Positions 8,852-16,960 of a stretch of DNA of 64,000 bases are shown in pieces. The position numbers were made by a program, and so were the translations under genes. Numbering within the stretch: position 1 is the first letter of the stretch; every line of letters starts with the position of its first letter. This DNA comes from Variovorax sp. ZS18.2.2. GTDB lineage: Bacteria > Pseudomonadota > Gammaproteobacteria > Burkholderiales > Burkholderiaceae_C. Below the pieces are notes generated by a model. It searched no databases. It saw only the letters and a program-made list of their open reading frames with translations, and was not told where the DNA came from. The stretch covers positions 310,001 to 374,000 of the forward strand of contig NZ_JANLNM010000005.1 of NCBI RefSeq assembly GCF_024701975.1, in the 5' to 3' direction.

Positions 8852-10119
8852 ATTTGACGAGCTTCATCAACGATCTGCTGGGTTTCTGGTCCGAATGGGT
8901 GCGCCCCTCGGCCGGCCTGCCCACCGTGCTGTGGTCGCTGCTGCTGGCGGCCGCCGCCGCCTCCGGCCACCTGGTGCGACGCTACCTGGGGCTGCCCAAG
9001 GTGATCGGCTATTCGCTGGTCGGCGCGGTCGTCGGCTTTGCCGGCTTCGAGGGCGCGATCTGGCCGCTGCGCGGCATCAGCCTGTTCCTTCTGGAGCTGG
9101 GCGTGGCCGTGGTGCTGTTCGAGGCCGGTGGCCGGCTGCCGCTGCGCTGGTTCCGCCACAACCCGATGGTGCTGGTGCAGAGCCTGCTCGAAGCCACGCT
9201 GACCTACTTCGGCGTGTACTGGGTGCTCACGCTGCTGGGCCTGCCCGAGCCGGTGGCCAATCCGATCGCGTTGATGGCCATCGTCGCCTCGCCGGCGGTG
9301 CTGAGCCGCGTGATCATCGACACCCGTGCCGCGGGCCCCGTCACCGAACGCGCGATGACGCTGGCCACGCTCAACACCTTCTATGCGCTCGCGCTCGGCT
9401 ATGCGCAGGCCGGCCTCATCGAGCGCGCGCCGCAGACCTTGCTGCAGAAGCTCTACCCGGTGGCGGTGGTGCTCGGCCTCTCGTTCGTGGTCGGCGCGAT
9501 CATGGCGCTGGCCCTGCGCACCGCGCTGCGCGTGATGAGCCCGACGAGCGAGAACACCTCGATCCTGCTGCTCGCGCTCATCGCGGCCGGCGCGGCGCTC
9601 ACCGCGCACGTCGGCGGCTCGGCGCCGCTCGCGGCACTGATCGGCGGCGTGCTGCTGAAAACGCTCAACCCCAAGCCCTGGGCCTGGCAACGGCAACTCG
9701 GCACCGCGGCCTCGCTGCTCACCATGCTGATGTTCGTGCTGGTGTCCATCGTGGCGGCGCAAGCCGACTGGACGCTGCCGGTGGCCAGCGTGGTGCTGGC
9801 CGTGATCGGCGTGCGCATGGTCGCCAAGATCGCCGGCGTGGCCATTGCCAACCCCGGCAGCGGCGCGAGCTGGAAGCAGGCCTTCTGGGTCGGCTGCGCG
9901 ATGTCGCCGCTGTCGTCGATCGCGCTTCTGATCGCATCGAATTTCGCCACCGCGTCGCCGCTGCTCGGCACCATGATCACGCAGGTCGCCCTGCCGTCGA
10001 TCCTGCTGATGGAGCTGGTGGGCGCCGTGCTCGCCACCGTGGCCATCCATGCGGTCGGCGAGAGTTCGGTGCCCTGGGCGCCCCAGGCCTTCAGCACCAC
10101 CGAGGACACGCAGCGATGA
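8848..10119 (+). CDS. Kef-type (CPA2) cation:proton antiporter, membrane domain only
   Basis: The 423-residue protein has about 12-13 hydrophobic helices throughout and no soluble C-terminal tail. The family look comes from LPKVIGYSLVGAVVGF near the N-terminus (the helix that in CPA proteins follows a Pro-Lys-Val-hydrophobic pattern), the LFEAGGRLPLR segment, and ALMAIVASPAVLSRVI in the central core. Kef proteins normally carry a nucleotide-binding KTN/RCK domain that binds glutathione adducts; that domain is missing here. The gene is coupled by ATGA overlaps both to the PF10136 gene before it and to the glutamate-cysteine-ligase-like gene after it. Ion specificity is unknown. Confidence 0.85.
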   Translation: MNLTSFINDLLGFWSEWVRPSAGLPTVLWSLLLAAAAASGHLVRRYLGLPKVIGYSLVGAVVGFAGFEGAIWPLRGISLFLLELGVAVVLFEAGGRLPLRWFRHNPMVLVQSLLEATLTYFGVYWVLTLLGLPEPVANPIALMAIVASPAVLSRVIIDTRAAGPVTERAMTLATLNTFYALALGYAQAGLIERAPQTLLQKLYPVAVVLGLSFVVGAIMALALRTALRVMSPTSENTSILLLALIAAGAALTAHVGGSAPLAALIGGVLLKTLNPKPWAWQRQLGTAASLLTMLMFVLVSIVAAQADWTLPVASVVLAVIGVRMVAKIAGVAIANPGSGASWKQAFWVGCAMSPLSSIALLIASNFATASPLLGTMITQVALPSILLMELVGAVLATVAIHAVGESSVPWAPQAFSTTEDTQR

Positions 10120-11333
10120 GTACCGCTCTTCCCACTACATCCACCACCATCGACCCGGACAGCGACGACGTGCGCTCGGCGCCACTGGCGGCCGATCCCG
10201 AGAGCCGCGCGGTCAAGCTGGAGCCCTTCAACAAGTCGGAGGCGCTGTCGCTCGGCGTGGAGCTCGAGCTGCAGTTGGTCAACACGCACGACTACGACCT
10301 CGCGCCCTACGCCGAGGACATGCTGCGCCTGATGGCGCAGACCCCGCTGCCCGGCAGCGTGGTGCCCGAGATGACCTCGAGCATGATCGAGATCTCCACC
10401 GACATCTGCCATTCGGCGGCGGACGTGATCAAGCAGCTCTCGCCGATCCGCGAGGCGCTCATCAAGAACGCCGACAAGCTCAACATCGCGGTGGTCGGTG
10501 GCGGCACGCATGCGTTCCAGCAATGGCACGAGCGGCGCATCTACGACAAGCCGCGCTTTCGCGAACTCTCGGAGCTGTACGGCTACCTGAGCAAGCAGTT
10601 CACCATCTTCGGCCAGCACGTGCACATCGGCTGTCCCGATGCCGATGCGGCCTTGCTGATGCTGCACCGCATGTCGCGCTACATCCCGCACTTCATTGCG
10701 CTGTCGGCCTCGTCGCCCTTCGTGCAGGGGCAGGACACGCAGTTCGACTCGGCGCGCCTGAACTCGGTGTTCGCGTTCCCGCTTTCGGGCCGCGCGCCGT
10801 TCACGCTGAGCTGGAAGGAGTTCGAGGCGTACTTCGAGCGCATGACCCGCACCGGCGTCGTGCGCAGCATGAAGGACTTCTATTGGGACATCCGCCCCAA
10901 GCCCGAGTTCGGCACCATCGAGATCCGCGTGTTCGACACGCCGCTCACAGTGGAACGCGCCGCCGCGCTCGCGGGCTATGTGCAGTCGCTCGCCGCATGG
11001 TTCCTGCAGGAGCAGCCCTTCGAGCCGACGGAAGACGACTACCTCGTCTACACCTACAACCGCTTCCAGGCCTGCCGCTTCGGGCTCGATGCGGTGTATG
11101 TCGACCCGGCCAGCGGCCAGCACATGCCGCTGCGCGACCACATCCTGATGACGATGACGCAGCTCGAATGGCACAGCGAGGCGCTCAACGCCACGCAGGC
11201 GCTGGGCGAACTGCGCACCAGCGTGGAAACCAACCGCAATGACGCGCGATGGTTGCGGGAGAAGCAGGGGAAGGAGCGGTTGCTGGCGGAGGTGGTGCGG
11301 CAGGCGGCGCTCAGGTTCCGCGGCGCGGCCTGA
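10116..11333 (+). CDS. Carboxylate-amine ligase of the glutamate-cysteine ligase 2 (YbdK) family
   Basis: The 405-residue protein is a GCS2-type ATP-dependent carboxylate-amine ligase. Visible motifs are LGVELELQLVN, VVPEMTSSMIEI, GQHVHIGCPD and GTIEIRVFDTP, which form the glutamate- and Mg-ATP-binding site in this fold. E. coli YbdK has weak gamma-glutamylcysteine synthetase activity, and related enzymes use other substrates. The ATG at 10116 overlaps the TGA of the Kef-like gene (10117-10119). Pairing with a Kef-like antiporter is suggestive, since Kef channels respond to glutathione. A family A repeat follows the stop. Confidence 0.9.
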   Translation: MSTALPTTSTTIDPDSDDVRSAPLAADPESRAVKLEPFNKSEALSLGVELELQLVNTHDYDLAPYAEDMLRLMAQTPLPGSVVPEMTSSMIEISTDICHSAADVIKQLSPIREALIKNADKLNIAVVGGGTHAFQQWHERRIYDKPRFRELSELYGYLSKQFTIFGQHVHIGCPDADAALLMLHRMSRYIPHFIALSASSPFVQGQDTQFDSARLNSVFAFPLSGRAPFTLSWKEFEAYFERMTRTGVVRSMKDFYWDIRPKPEFGTIEIRVFDTPLTVERAAALAGYVQSLAAWFLQEQPFEPTEDDYLVYTYNRFQACRFGLDAVYVDPASGQHMPLRDHILMTMTQLEWHSEALNATQALGELRTSVETNRNDARWLREKQGKERLLAEVVRQAALRFRGAA

Positions 11334-11339
11334 ATCCGT

Positions 11340-11453
11340 TTTGCTCCTTCCCCCTCTGGGGGGAAGGTTGGGATGGGGGCAGGCAGAGCGCCCAATGGAT
11401 ACGCCGCGTGCCCCCACCCCAGCCCTCCCCCGGAAGGGGAGGGAGAAAAACCC
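11340..11453. repeat. Intergenic inverted repeat, family A, copy 2
   Basis: This element closely matches 537-656 in both arms; the centre differs. Both copies end in a GGGAGGGAGAAAAACC-type sequence. The left hairpin is at 11346-11367 (CCTTCCCCC against GGGGGGAAGG) and the right one lies near 11423-11442. Here it sits between two genes on the same strand and ends about 30 bases before the thiL start. It may therefore uncouple thiL from the preceding operon or shape its leader. Confidence 0.85.
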
Positions 11454-11483
11454 GCCCCACGCAGCGCTTATGCTCCACCCCCT

Positions 11484-12443
11484 ATGGGTGAATTCGACCT
11501 GATCACACGCTATTTCAAGCGCCCCGCCAAGCGCTCCCCGCTGGGCGTGGGCGACGACTGCGCATTGCTCGCGCCCGCGCCGGGCATGCAGCTCGCCGTG
11601 TCCTCCGACATGCTGGTCGAGGGGCGGCACTTTCTCTCGACCGTCGAGCCTGTAAGGCTCGGCCACAAGGCGCTGGCGGTAAACCTCAGCGACCTCGCGG
11701 CCTGCGGCGCGAAACCGCTGGCCTTCACGCTCGCGCTCGCCTTGCCGGGCGTGGACGAGCACTGGCTCGAAGGCTTCTCGCGCGGTCTCTTCGCGCTCGC
11801 GGACGAACACGGCTGCGAACTTGTGGGCGGCGACACCACGCGCGGCCCGCTCAATATCTGCATCACGGTGTTCGGCGAAGTGCCCGCCGGCGCGGCGCTG
11901 CTGCGCTCGGGCGCACGGGCTGGCGACGACATCTGGGTCAGCGGCACGCTCGGCGATGCGCGGCTGGCGCTCGAAGTGTTCCGCGGCACGATCGCGCTGC
12001 CTGCCGAGGTGTTCGCGCAAGCCCGCATGCGGATGGAACAACCCGCGCCGCGCGTGGCGCTGGGGCAGGCCTTGCGCGGCATCGCCTCGTCGGCGGTGGA
12101 TGTGAGCGATGGCTTGGTCGGCGACCTGGGCCACATCCTCGGATCGAGCAACGTGGGCGCCACGCTCGATGTGGATGCGGCCGTGGGCACCGTGGCTGCG
12201 GCAGGCACGCCCGATCTGAGCGTCGAGATGCTGCGCACCTGCGCGCTATCAGGCGGCGACGACTACGAGTTGGTCTTCACCGCACCGCCCTCGGCACGCG
12301 CAGCCGTCGAACAGGCCGGCAAGGACAGCGCCACGCGCGTGACGCGCATCGGCCGCATCGATGCCGAAGCCGGCCTGCGCATCGTGGACGCAAGTGGTGC
12401 GCCGGTGGCGCAGCGCTTCGGCTCGTTCGACCACTTCGTCTGA
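11484..12443 (+). CDS. thiL: Thiamine-monophosphate kinase
   Basis: A 319-residue ThiL that phosphorylates thiamine monophosphate to the active cofactor thiamine diphosphate. The family is recognised from GEFDLITRYF at the start, GVGDDCALL (Mg-ATP-binding aspartates), VSSDMLVEGRHF, AVNLSDLAACGA, GGDTTRG, the AVDVSDGLVGDLGHIL segment and LSGGDDYELVF near the end. The ATG at 11484 aligns with the usual MGEFDLI start; the frame also runs back through the repeat, which is not coding. I see no clear Shine-Dalgarno sequence before it. Its stop abuts the stop of the lipoprotein gene on the other strand. Confidence 0.96.
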   Translation: MGEFDLITRYFKRPAKRSPLGVGDDCALLAPAPGMQLAVSSDMLVEGRHFLSTVEPVRLGHKALAVNLSDLAACGAKPLAFTLALALPGVDEHWLEGFSRGLFALADEHGCELVGGDTTRGPLNICITVFGEVPAGAALLRSGARAGDDIWVSGTLGDARLALEVFRGTIALPAEVFAQARMRMEQPAPRVALGQALRGIASSAVDVSDGLVGDLGHILGSSNVGATLDVDAAVGTVAAAGTPDLSVEMLRTCALSGGDDYELVFTAPPSARAAVEQAGKDSATRVTRIGRIDAEAGLRIVDASGAPVAQRFGSFDHFV

Positions 12444-13154
12444 TCAGCTTCCGCGCACCACCGCCTGCATCTTGCGTTGCGCGGCATTGATGGCAGCGGA
12501 CTGGCCATTGAGGTTCTGCAGCATCTTGTTGAGCTCCGCCTGCAAGGCCGGATCGGTCACGGTCACCGACGCGCCGGAGATCTGGATCTTCGACTTGTTC
12601 TGCTGCAGGAACTCGCCCACGGCCAACGCGCCGTCGAAGGTGGTGTCGAGCGCGGGGAACACTTCCTTGAATGTGGCGGCCGGCGTCGAGACGGTCTTCT
12701 CGTAGGCCTTGTCGTAGACCTGCTTCAGGTCGTCGGGCTGCTTGAGCTGCGCGCGCGCGGCATCGGCCTTGGCCAGTTGCTGGTCGAGTGCGGTGCGCAG
12801 GCCCGCGAGGCCTTCCTTCGCGGCCTTGAGGTCGTCGCGGCGCGTCGCCAGGTCGCCGATGGAGCGCAGCGCGCCCTTGGCCATGACCTCGCCCATCGGC
12901 TGGCTCACGGACTTGTTCATGCCCTCGGTGAAGTCGGTGATCACCGCGTAGTGCTGGGCGTAGTCGCCGAAGGACTTCTTCTGCTCTTCGCTCGGAGACG
13001 GCACGCGCAGGCCCGGCTTGTCGAGCACGCGGGTCTGGAGGAATTCGATGAAGGCGGTGCGCTGCTCGGCCTCCTTGTTGCCGCAGGCCGCGAGCACGAG
13101 GCCGAAGGCCAGGACGAGCGACAGGGCGCCCATGCGTTGAATGAAAGCTTTCAT
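12444..13154 (-). CDS. DUF3053 family lipoprotein
   Basis: The 236-residue protein starts with a short basic segment, a hydrophobic helix and a lipobox ending at C24 (VLAACGNKE), so it should be lipidated at the inner or outer membrane. The rest is soluble, Lys/Gln/Ala-rich and helical, and matches the DUF3053 family (E. coli YiaF-like), whose role is unknown. Its stop codon directly abuts that of thiL with no base between. The gap to the LysR stop at 13191 is only 36 bp, so it may be read with the LysR gene. Confidence 0.8.
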   Translation of the reverse strand: MKAFIQRMGALSLVLAFGLVLAACGNKEAEQRTAFIEFLQTRVLDKPGLRVPSPSEEQKKSFGDYAQHYAVITDFTEGMNKSVSQPMGEVMAKGALRSIGDLATRRDDLKAAKEGLAGLRTALDQQLAKADAARAQLKQPDDLKQVYDKAYEKTVSTPAATFKEVFPALDTTFDGALAVGEFLQQNKSKIQISGASVTVTDPALQAELNKMLQNLNGQSAAINAAQRKMQAVVRGS

Positions 13155-13190
13155 GGGACGGGCCCTCCCCGATTTGTGTGGATCGAAAAA

Positions 13191-14099
13191 TTATAGGGAG
13201 CGCTTGATGGCATCGATCAGCGCGCGCGCCGCGACCGACAGCGAGTGGCCGCGCTTGGTGACCACCGAGATGTCGCGCGAGACACGCGGCGCGCTGAGCA
13301 CCTTGATCACAAGGGACGGCTCGTTCGCATCGCGCGCAAAGGCCGAGGGCATGATCGATGCGCCCATGCCGCTGGCCGTCATCCAGAGCGCTGTAGACAG
13401 AAAGGACACCTCGTTCACGACGTCCAGCGCCACGCCGGCGTCCGCCGCGGTGCCGTCGATCAGCGGGCGCACGCCGTAGCCAGGGCGCACGGTGATGACG
13501 GGGTGGCCGGCCAGGTCGATCCATCGCACCACGCGCGCCTTGGCCAGGGGATGGTCGTTCCTGCACACCAGCGCGAGGTGGTCGCGCATGAGCCGCTGCA
13601 CCTCGACCTCGGCGCCGGGCCGCTCGGGCGTGCCGATGCCGAAGTCCACGTGCTCGCCGAGGATGCGCGAGATGAACTGGTCAGGCGCGCAGTCATTGAC
13701 CATCACGCGAACTTTCGGATGCTCTTCGCTGAAGCAGCGGATCGCCGCGGGCAGGAGGAAGGTGGCGAGCGTGGGCGTGATGGCCAGGGAGACACGCCCC
13801 CGCTCGAGCGTGCTGAGCTCGCGAAACCCGGTCGAGAGCGAATCGATGTCGCGCAGGATGCGCTCGGCCATGGGCAGCATTTCGTTGGCCGCCGCAGTCG
13901 GCTTGAGCGAACGCGTGGTGCGGTCGAACAGGCGCGTGCCCAACCCTTCCTCGAGCTGGCGGATCAGCATGCTCACCGCGGACTGGGTGACGAAGAGCTT
14001 CTGCGCGGCCGCACTGAGCTTGCGCAGGTGGTGCACCGCGAGAAACGCACGCAGCTGGCGAATCGTCGGGCTGAACGTAGGACCGAAGTTTTCATTCAT
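13191..14099 (-). CDS. LysR-family transcriptional regulator
   Basis: The 302-residue protein has the N-terminal winged HTH of LysR regulators (TIRQLRAFLAVHHL, LFVTQSAVSMLIRQLEEGLG, LFDRTTRSLKPT) and a periplasmic-binding-like effector domain from about residue 95. The start at 14099 gives the standard distance to the HTH; upstream in-frame codons (to 14213) would add an AT-rich, non-coding-looking stretch. It is divergent from the Bug protein and FAD monooxygenase genes and most likely controls them in response to their substrate. A dyad at its own start codon is listed separately. Confidence 0.93.
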   Translation of the reverse strand: MNENFGPTFSPTIRQLRAFLAVHHLRKLSAAAQKLFVTQSAVSMLIRQLEEGLGTRLFDRTTRSLKPTAAANEMLPMAERILRDIDSLSTGFRELSTLERGRVSLAITPTLATFLLPAAIRCFSEEHPKVRVMVNDCAPDQFISRILGEHVDFGIGTPERPGAEVEVQRLMRDHLALVCRNDHPLAKARVVRWIDLAGHPVITVRPGYGVRPLIDGTAADAGVALDVVNEVSFLSTALWMTASGMGASIMPSAFARDANEPSLVIKVLSAPRVSRDISVVTKRGHSLSVAARALIDAIKRSL

Positions 14100-14108
14100 A
14101 AGGTGAAT
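14094..14108. promoter_or_regulatory. Possible LysR operator (T-N11-A dyad) at the LysR start codon
   Basis: ATTCA-N5-TGAAT is a perfect interrupted palindrome containing a T-N11-A LysR core. It lies over the LysR start in the divergent gap shared with the Bug gene. The gap (14100-14203) is much more AT-rich than its surroundings, and a second small dyad (ATTT-N6-AAAT) is at 14113-14126. Autoregulation is the expected logic, but binding is not shown. Confidence 0.4.
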
Positions 14109-14203
14109 TGATATTTGATACGAAATTTCTGGATTTACGAATGAATTTCCGCATCGTTCAATCGCTCCAAACCAAGTAAAAACACAATCAAGGAGAGTTC
14201 CCA

Positions 14204-15211
14204 ATGACAGCACCGATCGCCAGCAAGGCGCAACGGCTTCGCAGGCGCTTGCTGCTGGCCACGGCCTGCACCCTCTGCAGCGCCACGGCCCTGGCGCAGG
14301 CGCCCACCCCCGATTACCCCTCCCATCCGATCCGCATGGTGGTGACTTTTCCGCCCGGCGGGAGCGCCGACGCGGTGGTGCGCATGCTGGTGCCGCGGCT
14401 CAACGAGAAACTGGGCCAGCAGATGGTGGTGGACAACCGGCCCGGTGCCGGCGGCAACGTGGGCCTTTCGCTGGTGGCGAAGGCGCCCGCCGACGGCTAC
14501 ACGCTCGGGCTGGGCGCGGCCGGGGCGCTCACCGCCAATGTGAACCTTTATCCGCAGATGCCCTTCGACCCGGTGAAGGACTTCAAGCCGGTCGGCATGG
14601 TCGCCGCCACGCCGTTCGTGATCGTCGGGCATCCCTCGGTGGGTGCGCGCACGCTGCGCGAACTGATCGCGCTGGCCAAGGCGAAGCCGGGCACGATCTC
14701 GATGGGCCACGGCGGCAACGGCACCGCGATGCACCTGTCGACCGCGCTCTTCGCGCAAATGGCCGATGTGAAGCTGATCGAGGTGCCCTACCGCGGCTCG
14801 GGCCCGGCGGCGCTCGATGCCATGGCGGGCCAGGTGCAGCTCGCGCTGGTCGACCTCCCCGCCTCGCTGCAGCAGATCCGGGCCGGCAAGCTGATCGCCT
14901 TCGGGGTGACGAGCGCGCAGCGCGTGCCGATGCTGCCCGACGTGCCCACCGTGGCCGAAGCGGGCCTGCCGGGCTACGACTCGACCGGCTGGTTCGGCGT
15001 GGTGGCGCCGGCCGGCACGCCCGCGCCCATCGTGGCGCGGCTCAATGCGGAGATCAACGCCGCGCTCGGCGACGAGCAGATCAAGGCCTCGATGCGCAAC
15101 CTCGGCGCGGAGCCCGCACCGACATCGACCGAGGCCTTCGAGGCCTACATCCGCAGCGAAACGAAGAAGTGGGCCAAGGTGATCCAGGTCGCCAACATCA
15201 AGCTCGACTGA
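14204..15211 (+). CDS. Bug/TctC family periplasmic solute-binding protein
   Basis: A 335-residue tripartite-tricarboxylate-type binding protein. Residues 1-31 form a signal peptide (RRRLLLATACTLC, cleavage after ALAQA). The mature part shows the family motifs YPSHPIRMVVTFPPGGSAD, VVDNRPGAGGNVG, PADGYTLGLG, the VPYRGSGPA segment and GLPGYDSTGWFGVVAPAGTP. Bug proteins bind organic acids and aromatic acids; many are orphans without tctAB, as here. AGGAGA at 14191-14196 precedes the ATG by 7 bases. The gene is 30 bp upstream of the FAD monooxygenase, suggesting that both serve uptake or sensing and then oxidation of the same compound. Confidence 0.93.
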   Translation: MTAPIASKAQRLRRRLLLATACTLCSATALAQAPTPDYPSHPIRMVVTFPPGGSADAVVRMLVPRLNEKLGQQMVVDNRPGAGGNVGLSLVAKAPADGYTLGLGAAGALTANVNLYPQMPFDPVKDFKPVGMVAATPFVIVGHPSVGARTLRELIALAKAKPGTISMGHGGNGTAMHLSTALFAQMADVKLIEVPYRGSGPAALDAMAGQVQLALVDLPASLQQIRAGKLIAFGVTSAQRVPMLPDVPTVAEAGLPGYDSTGWFGVVAPAGTPAPIVARLNAEINAALGDEQIKASMRNLGAEPAPTSTEAFEAYIRSETKKWAKVIQVANIKLD

Positions 15212-15241
15212 CGGGCCAGAGATACAGGGATGCACTGACAA

Positions 15242-16951
15242 ATGAACGACACCACACTGAGAGCCGACGTGCTCATCATCGGCGCGGGCCCCGTGGGCCT
15301 CACGCTGGCCATGGACCTCGCGTCGCGCGGCGTCTCGGTGATCATCTGCGAAACGCGCCGCTTCGCCGAGCCGCCGAACGTGAAGTGCAACCACGTGGCC
15401 TCGCGCACCATGGAGCAATTCCGGCGCCTGGGCGTGGCGCAGAAGCTGCGCGACGCGGGCCTGCCCGCCGACTACCCGAACGACGTGGTGTTCCGCACCA
15501 CGGTGACGGGCGCCGAGCTCACGCGCATTCCGATCCCGTGTCGGCGCGACCGCTACACCGAGACCGAAGGCCCCGACGCCTGGTGGCCCACGGCCGAGCC
15601 GCCGCACCGCATCAACCAGATCTACCTCGAACCCATCCTGCTGAAGCACACGGCGGCGCTACCGGGCGTGCAGTTGCTCAACCGCACGCAGTTCGCGGGC
15701 TTCACGCAGGACAGGGAAGGCGTGACCGCCATCGCCACCGAAATGGATGGCGGCGTCACCCGCAGCATCCGCTGCCGCTACATGGTCGGCTGCGACGGCG
15801 GCAGCTCGGCGGTGCGCAAGCAAATCGGCGCCAAGCTCGAAGGCACGGCCGTCATCCAGCGCGTGCAGTCGACCTTCATCCGCGCGCCGCAACTGCGCGC
15901 CATGATTCCTGGCAAGCCGGCGTGGTCGTACTACGCGATGAACCCGCGCCGCTGCGGCACGATGTTCGCCATCGACGGGCACGAGACCTGGCTGGTGCAC
16001 AACCACCTGAACGCCGAGGAGCCCGAATTCGATTCGGTTGACCGCGACCAGGCACTGCGCGACATCCTGGGCGTGGGCCCCGACTTCCAATACGAAGTCA
16101 TCAGCAAGGAAGACTGGATCGGCCGCCGCCTCGTGGCCAACCGCTTCCGCGAAGGCCGCGTGTTCCTCGCGGGCGACGCGGCGCACCTGTGGGTGCCGTA
16201 CGCGGGCTACGGCATGAACGCGGGCATCGCCGATGCGCTCAACCTCTCGTGGCTGCTCGGCGCCTGCGTGCAGGGCTGGGGCGACGAGGCGATGCTGGAC
16301 GCCTACGAGGCCGAGCGCCAGCCGATCACCGAGCAGGTGTCGAACTTCGCGATGGACCATGCGCAGAAGATGATCCGCGCGCGCCGCGCCGTGCCGCAGA
16401 ACATCGAGGCGCCCGGCCCCGATGGCGATGCGCTGCGCGCCGACATCGGCCGTGAGGCCTATGCGCTCAACGTGCAGCAGTTCTGCTGCGGCGGGCTGAA
16501 CTTCGGCTACTTCTACACGGGCTCGCCGATCATCATTGCGGACGGCGAGCACACCGCGCCGCCCTACTCGATGGGCGACTTCACGCCCTCCACCGTGCCC
16601 GGCTGCCGCGCGCCGCACTTCTGGCTGGCCGACGGCCGCTCGCTGTACGACGCGTTCGGCCCCGGCTACACGCTGCTGCGCTTCGACCGCAGCGTGGATG
16701 TGCGGCCGCTGGAGCGCGCCGCGCAGACCTTCAACATGCCGCTCACCGTGCTCGACATCGAGACCGCCGAAGTGCCCAAGGCCTACGCCCACCGACTGGT
16801 GCTGTGCCGCGCGGACCAGCATGTCGCCTGGCGCGGGGCGCACCTGCCGTTCGACGTGTACGACTTCGTCGCCATCCTGCGCGGCGATGCCAAGCGGGTG
16901 CGCGAGCGCAGGCGGGCGCTGGCTTGGGAAGGCGTCGTCGCCGCCGCCTGA
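15242..16951 (+). CDS. FAD-dependent aromatic monooxygenase (PheA/TfdB/MhpA type)
   Basis: The 569-residue flavoprotein has the three FAD/NAD(P)H fingerprints of group A hydroxylases: LIIGAGPVGLTLAMDLA (Rossmann) near residue 13, GCDGGSSAVRKQIG (DG motif), and VFLAGDAAHLWVPYAGYGMN (GD motif). A C-terminal thioredoxin-like region (from about residue 460), as in phenol hydroxylases, follows. Such enzymes hydroxylate phenolic or other aromatic rings with NAD(P)H and O2. It lies directly behind the Bug gene and is probably regulated by the divergent LysR protein. It ends 9 bp from the MFS gene on the other strand. The substrate cannot be predicted. Confidence 0.92.
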   Translation: MNDTTLRADVLIIGAGPVGLTLAMDLASRGVSVIICETRRFAEPPNVKCNHVASRTMEQFRRLGVAQKLRDAGLPADYPNDVVFRTTVTGAELTRIPIPCRRDRYTETEGPDAWWPTAEPPHRINQIYLEPILLKHTAALPGVQLLNRTQFAGFTQDREGVTAIATEMDGGVTRSIRCRYMVGCDGGSSAVRKQIGAKLEGTAVIQRVQSTFIRAPQLRAMIPGKPAWSYYAMNPRRCGTMFAIDGHETWLVHNHLNAEEPEFDSVDRDQALRDILGVGPDFQYEVISKEDWIGRRLVANRFREGRVFLAGDAAHLWVPYAGYGMNAGIADALNLSWLLGACVQGWGDEAMLDAYEAERQPITEQVSNFAMDHAQKMIRARRAVPQNIEAPGPDGDALRADIGREAYALNVQQFCCGGLNFGYFYTGSPIIIADGEHTAPPYSMGDFTPSTVPGCRAPHFWLADGRSLYDAFGPGYTLLRFDRSVDVRPLERAAQTFNMPLTVLDIETAEVPKAYAHRLVLCRADQHVAWRGAHLPFDVYDFVAILRGDAKRVRERRRALAWEGVVAAA

Positions 16952-16960
16952 GGGCGTTGC

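Noticed and set aside
8895..11333. A possible fusion of the antiporter region with the YbdK-like ligase
   Set aside because: The upstream half is out of frame with the antiporter and low in complexity; the ATG at 10116 with ATGA overlap is the natural start.
11340..11483. A riboswitch in the thiL leader
   Set aside because: The structure there is the family A repeat; it lacks the TPP riboswitch core and a matching copy sits elsewhere unrelated to thiamine.
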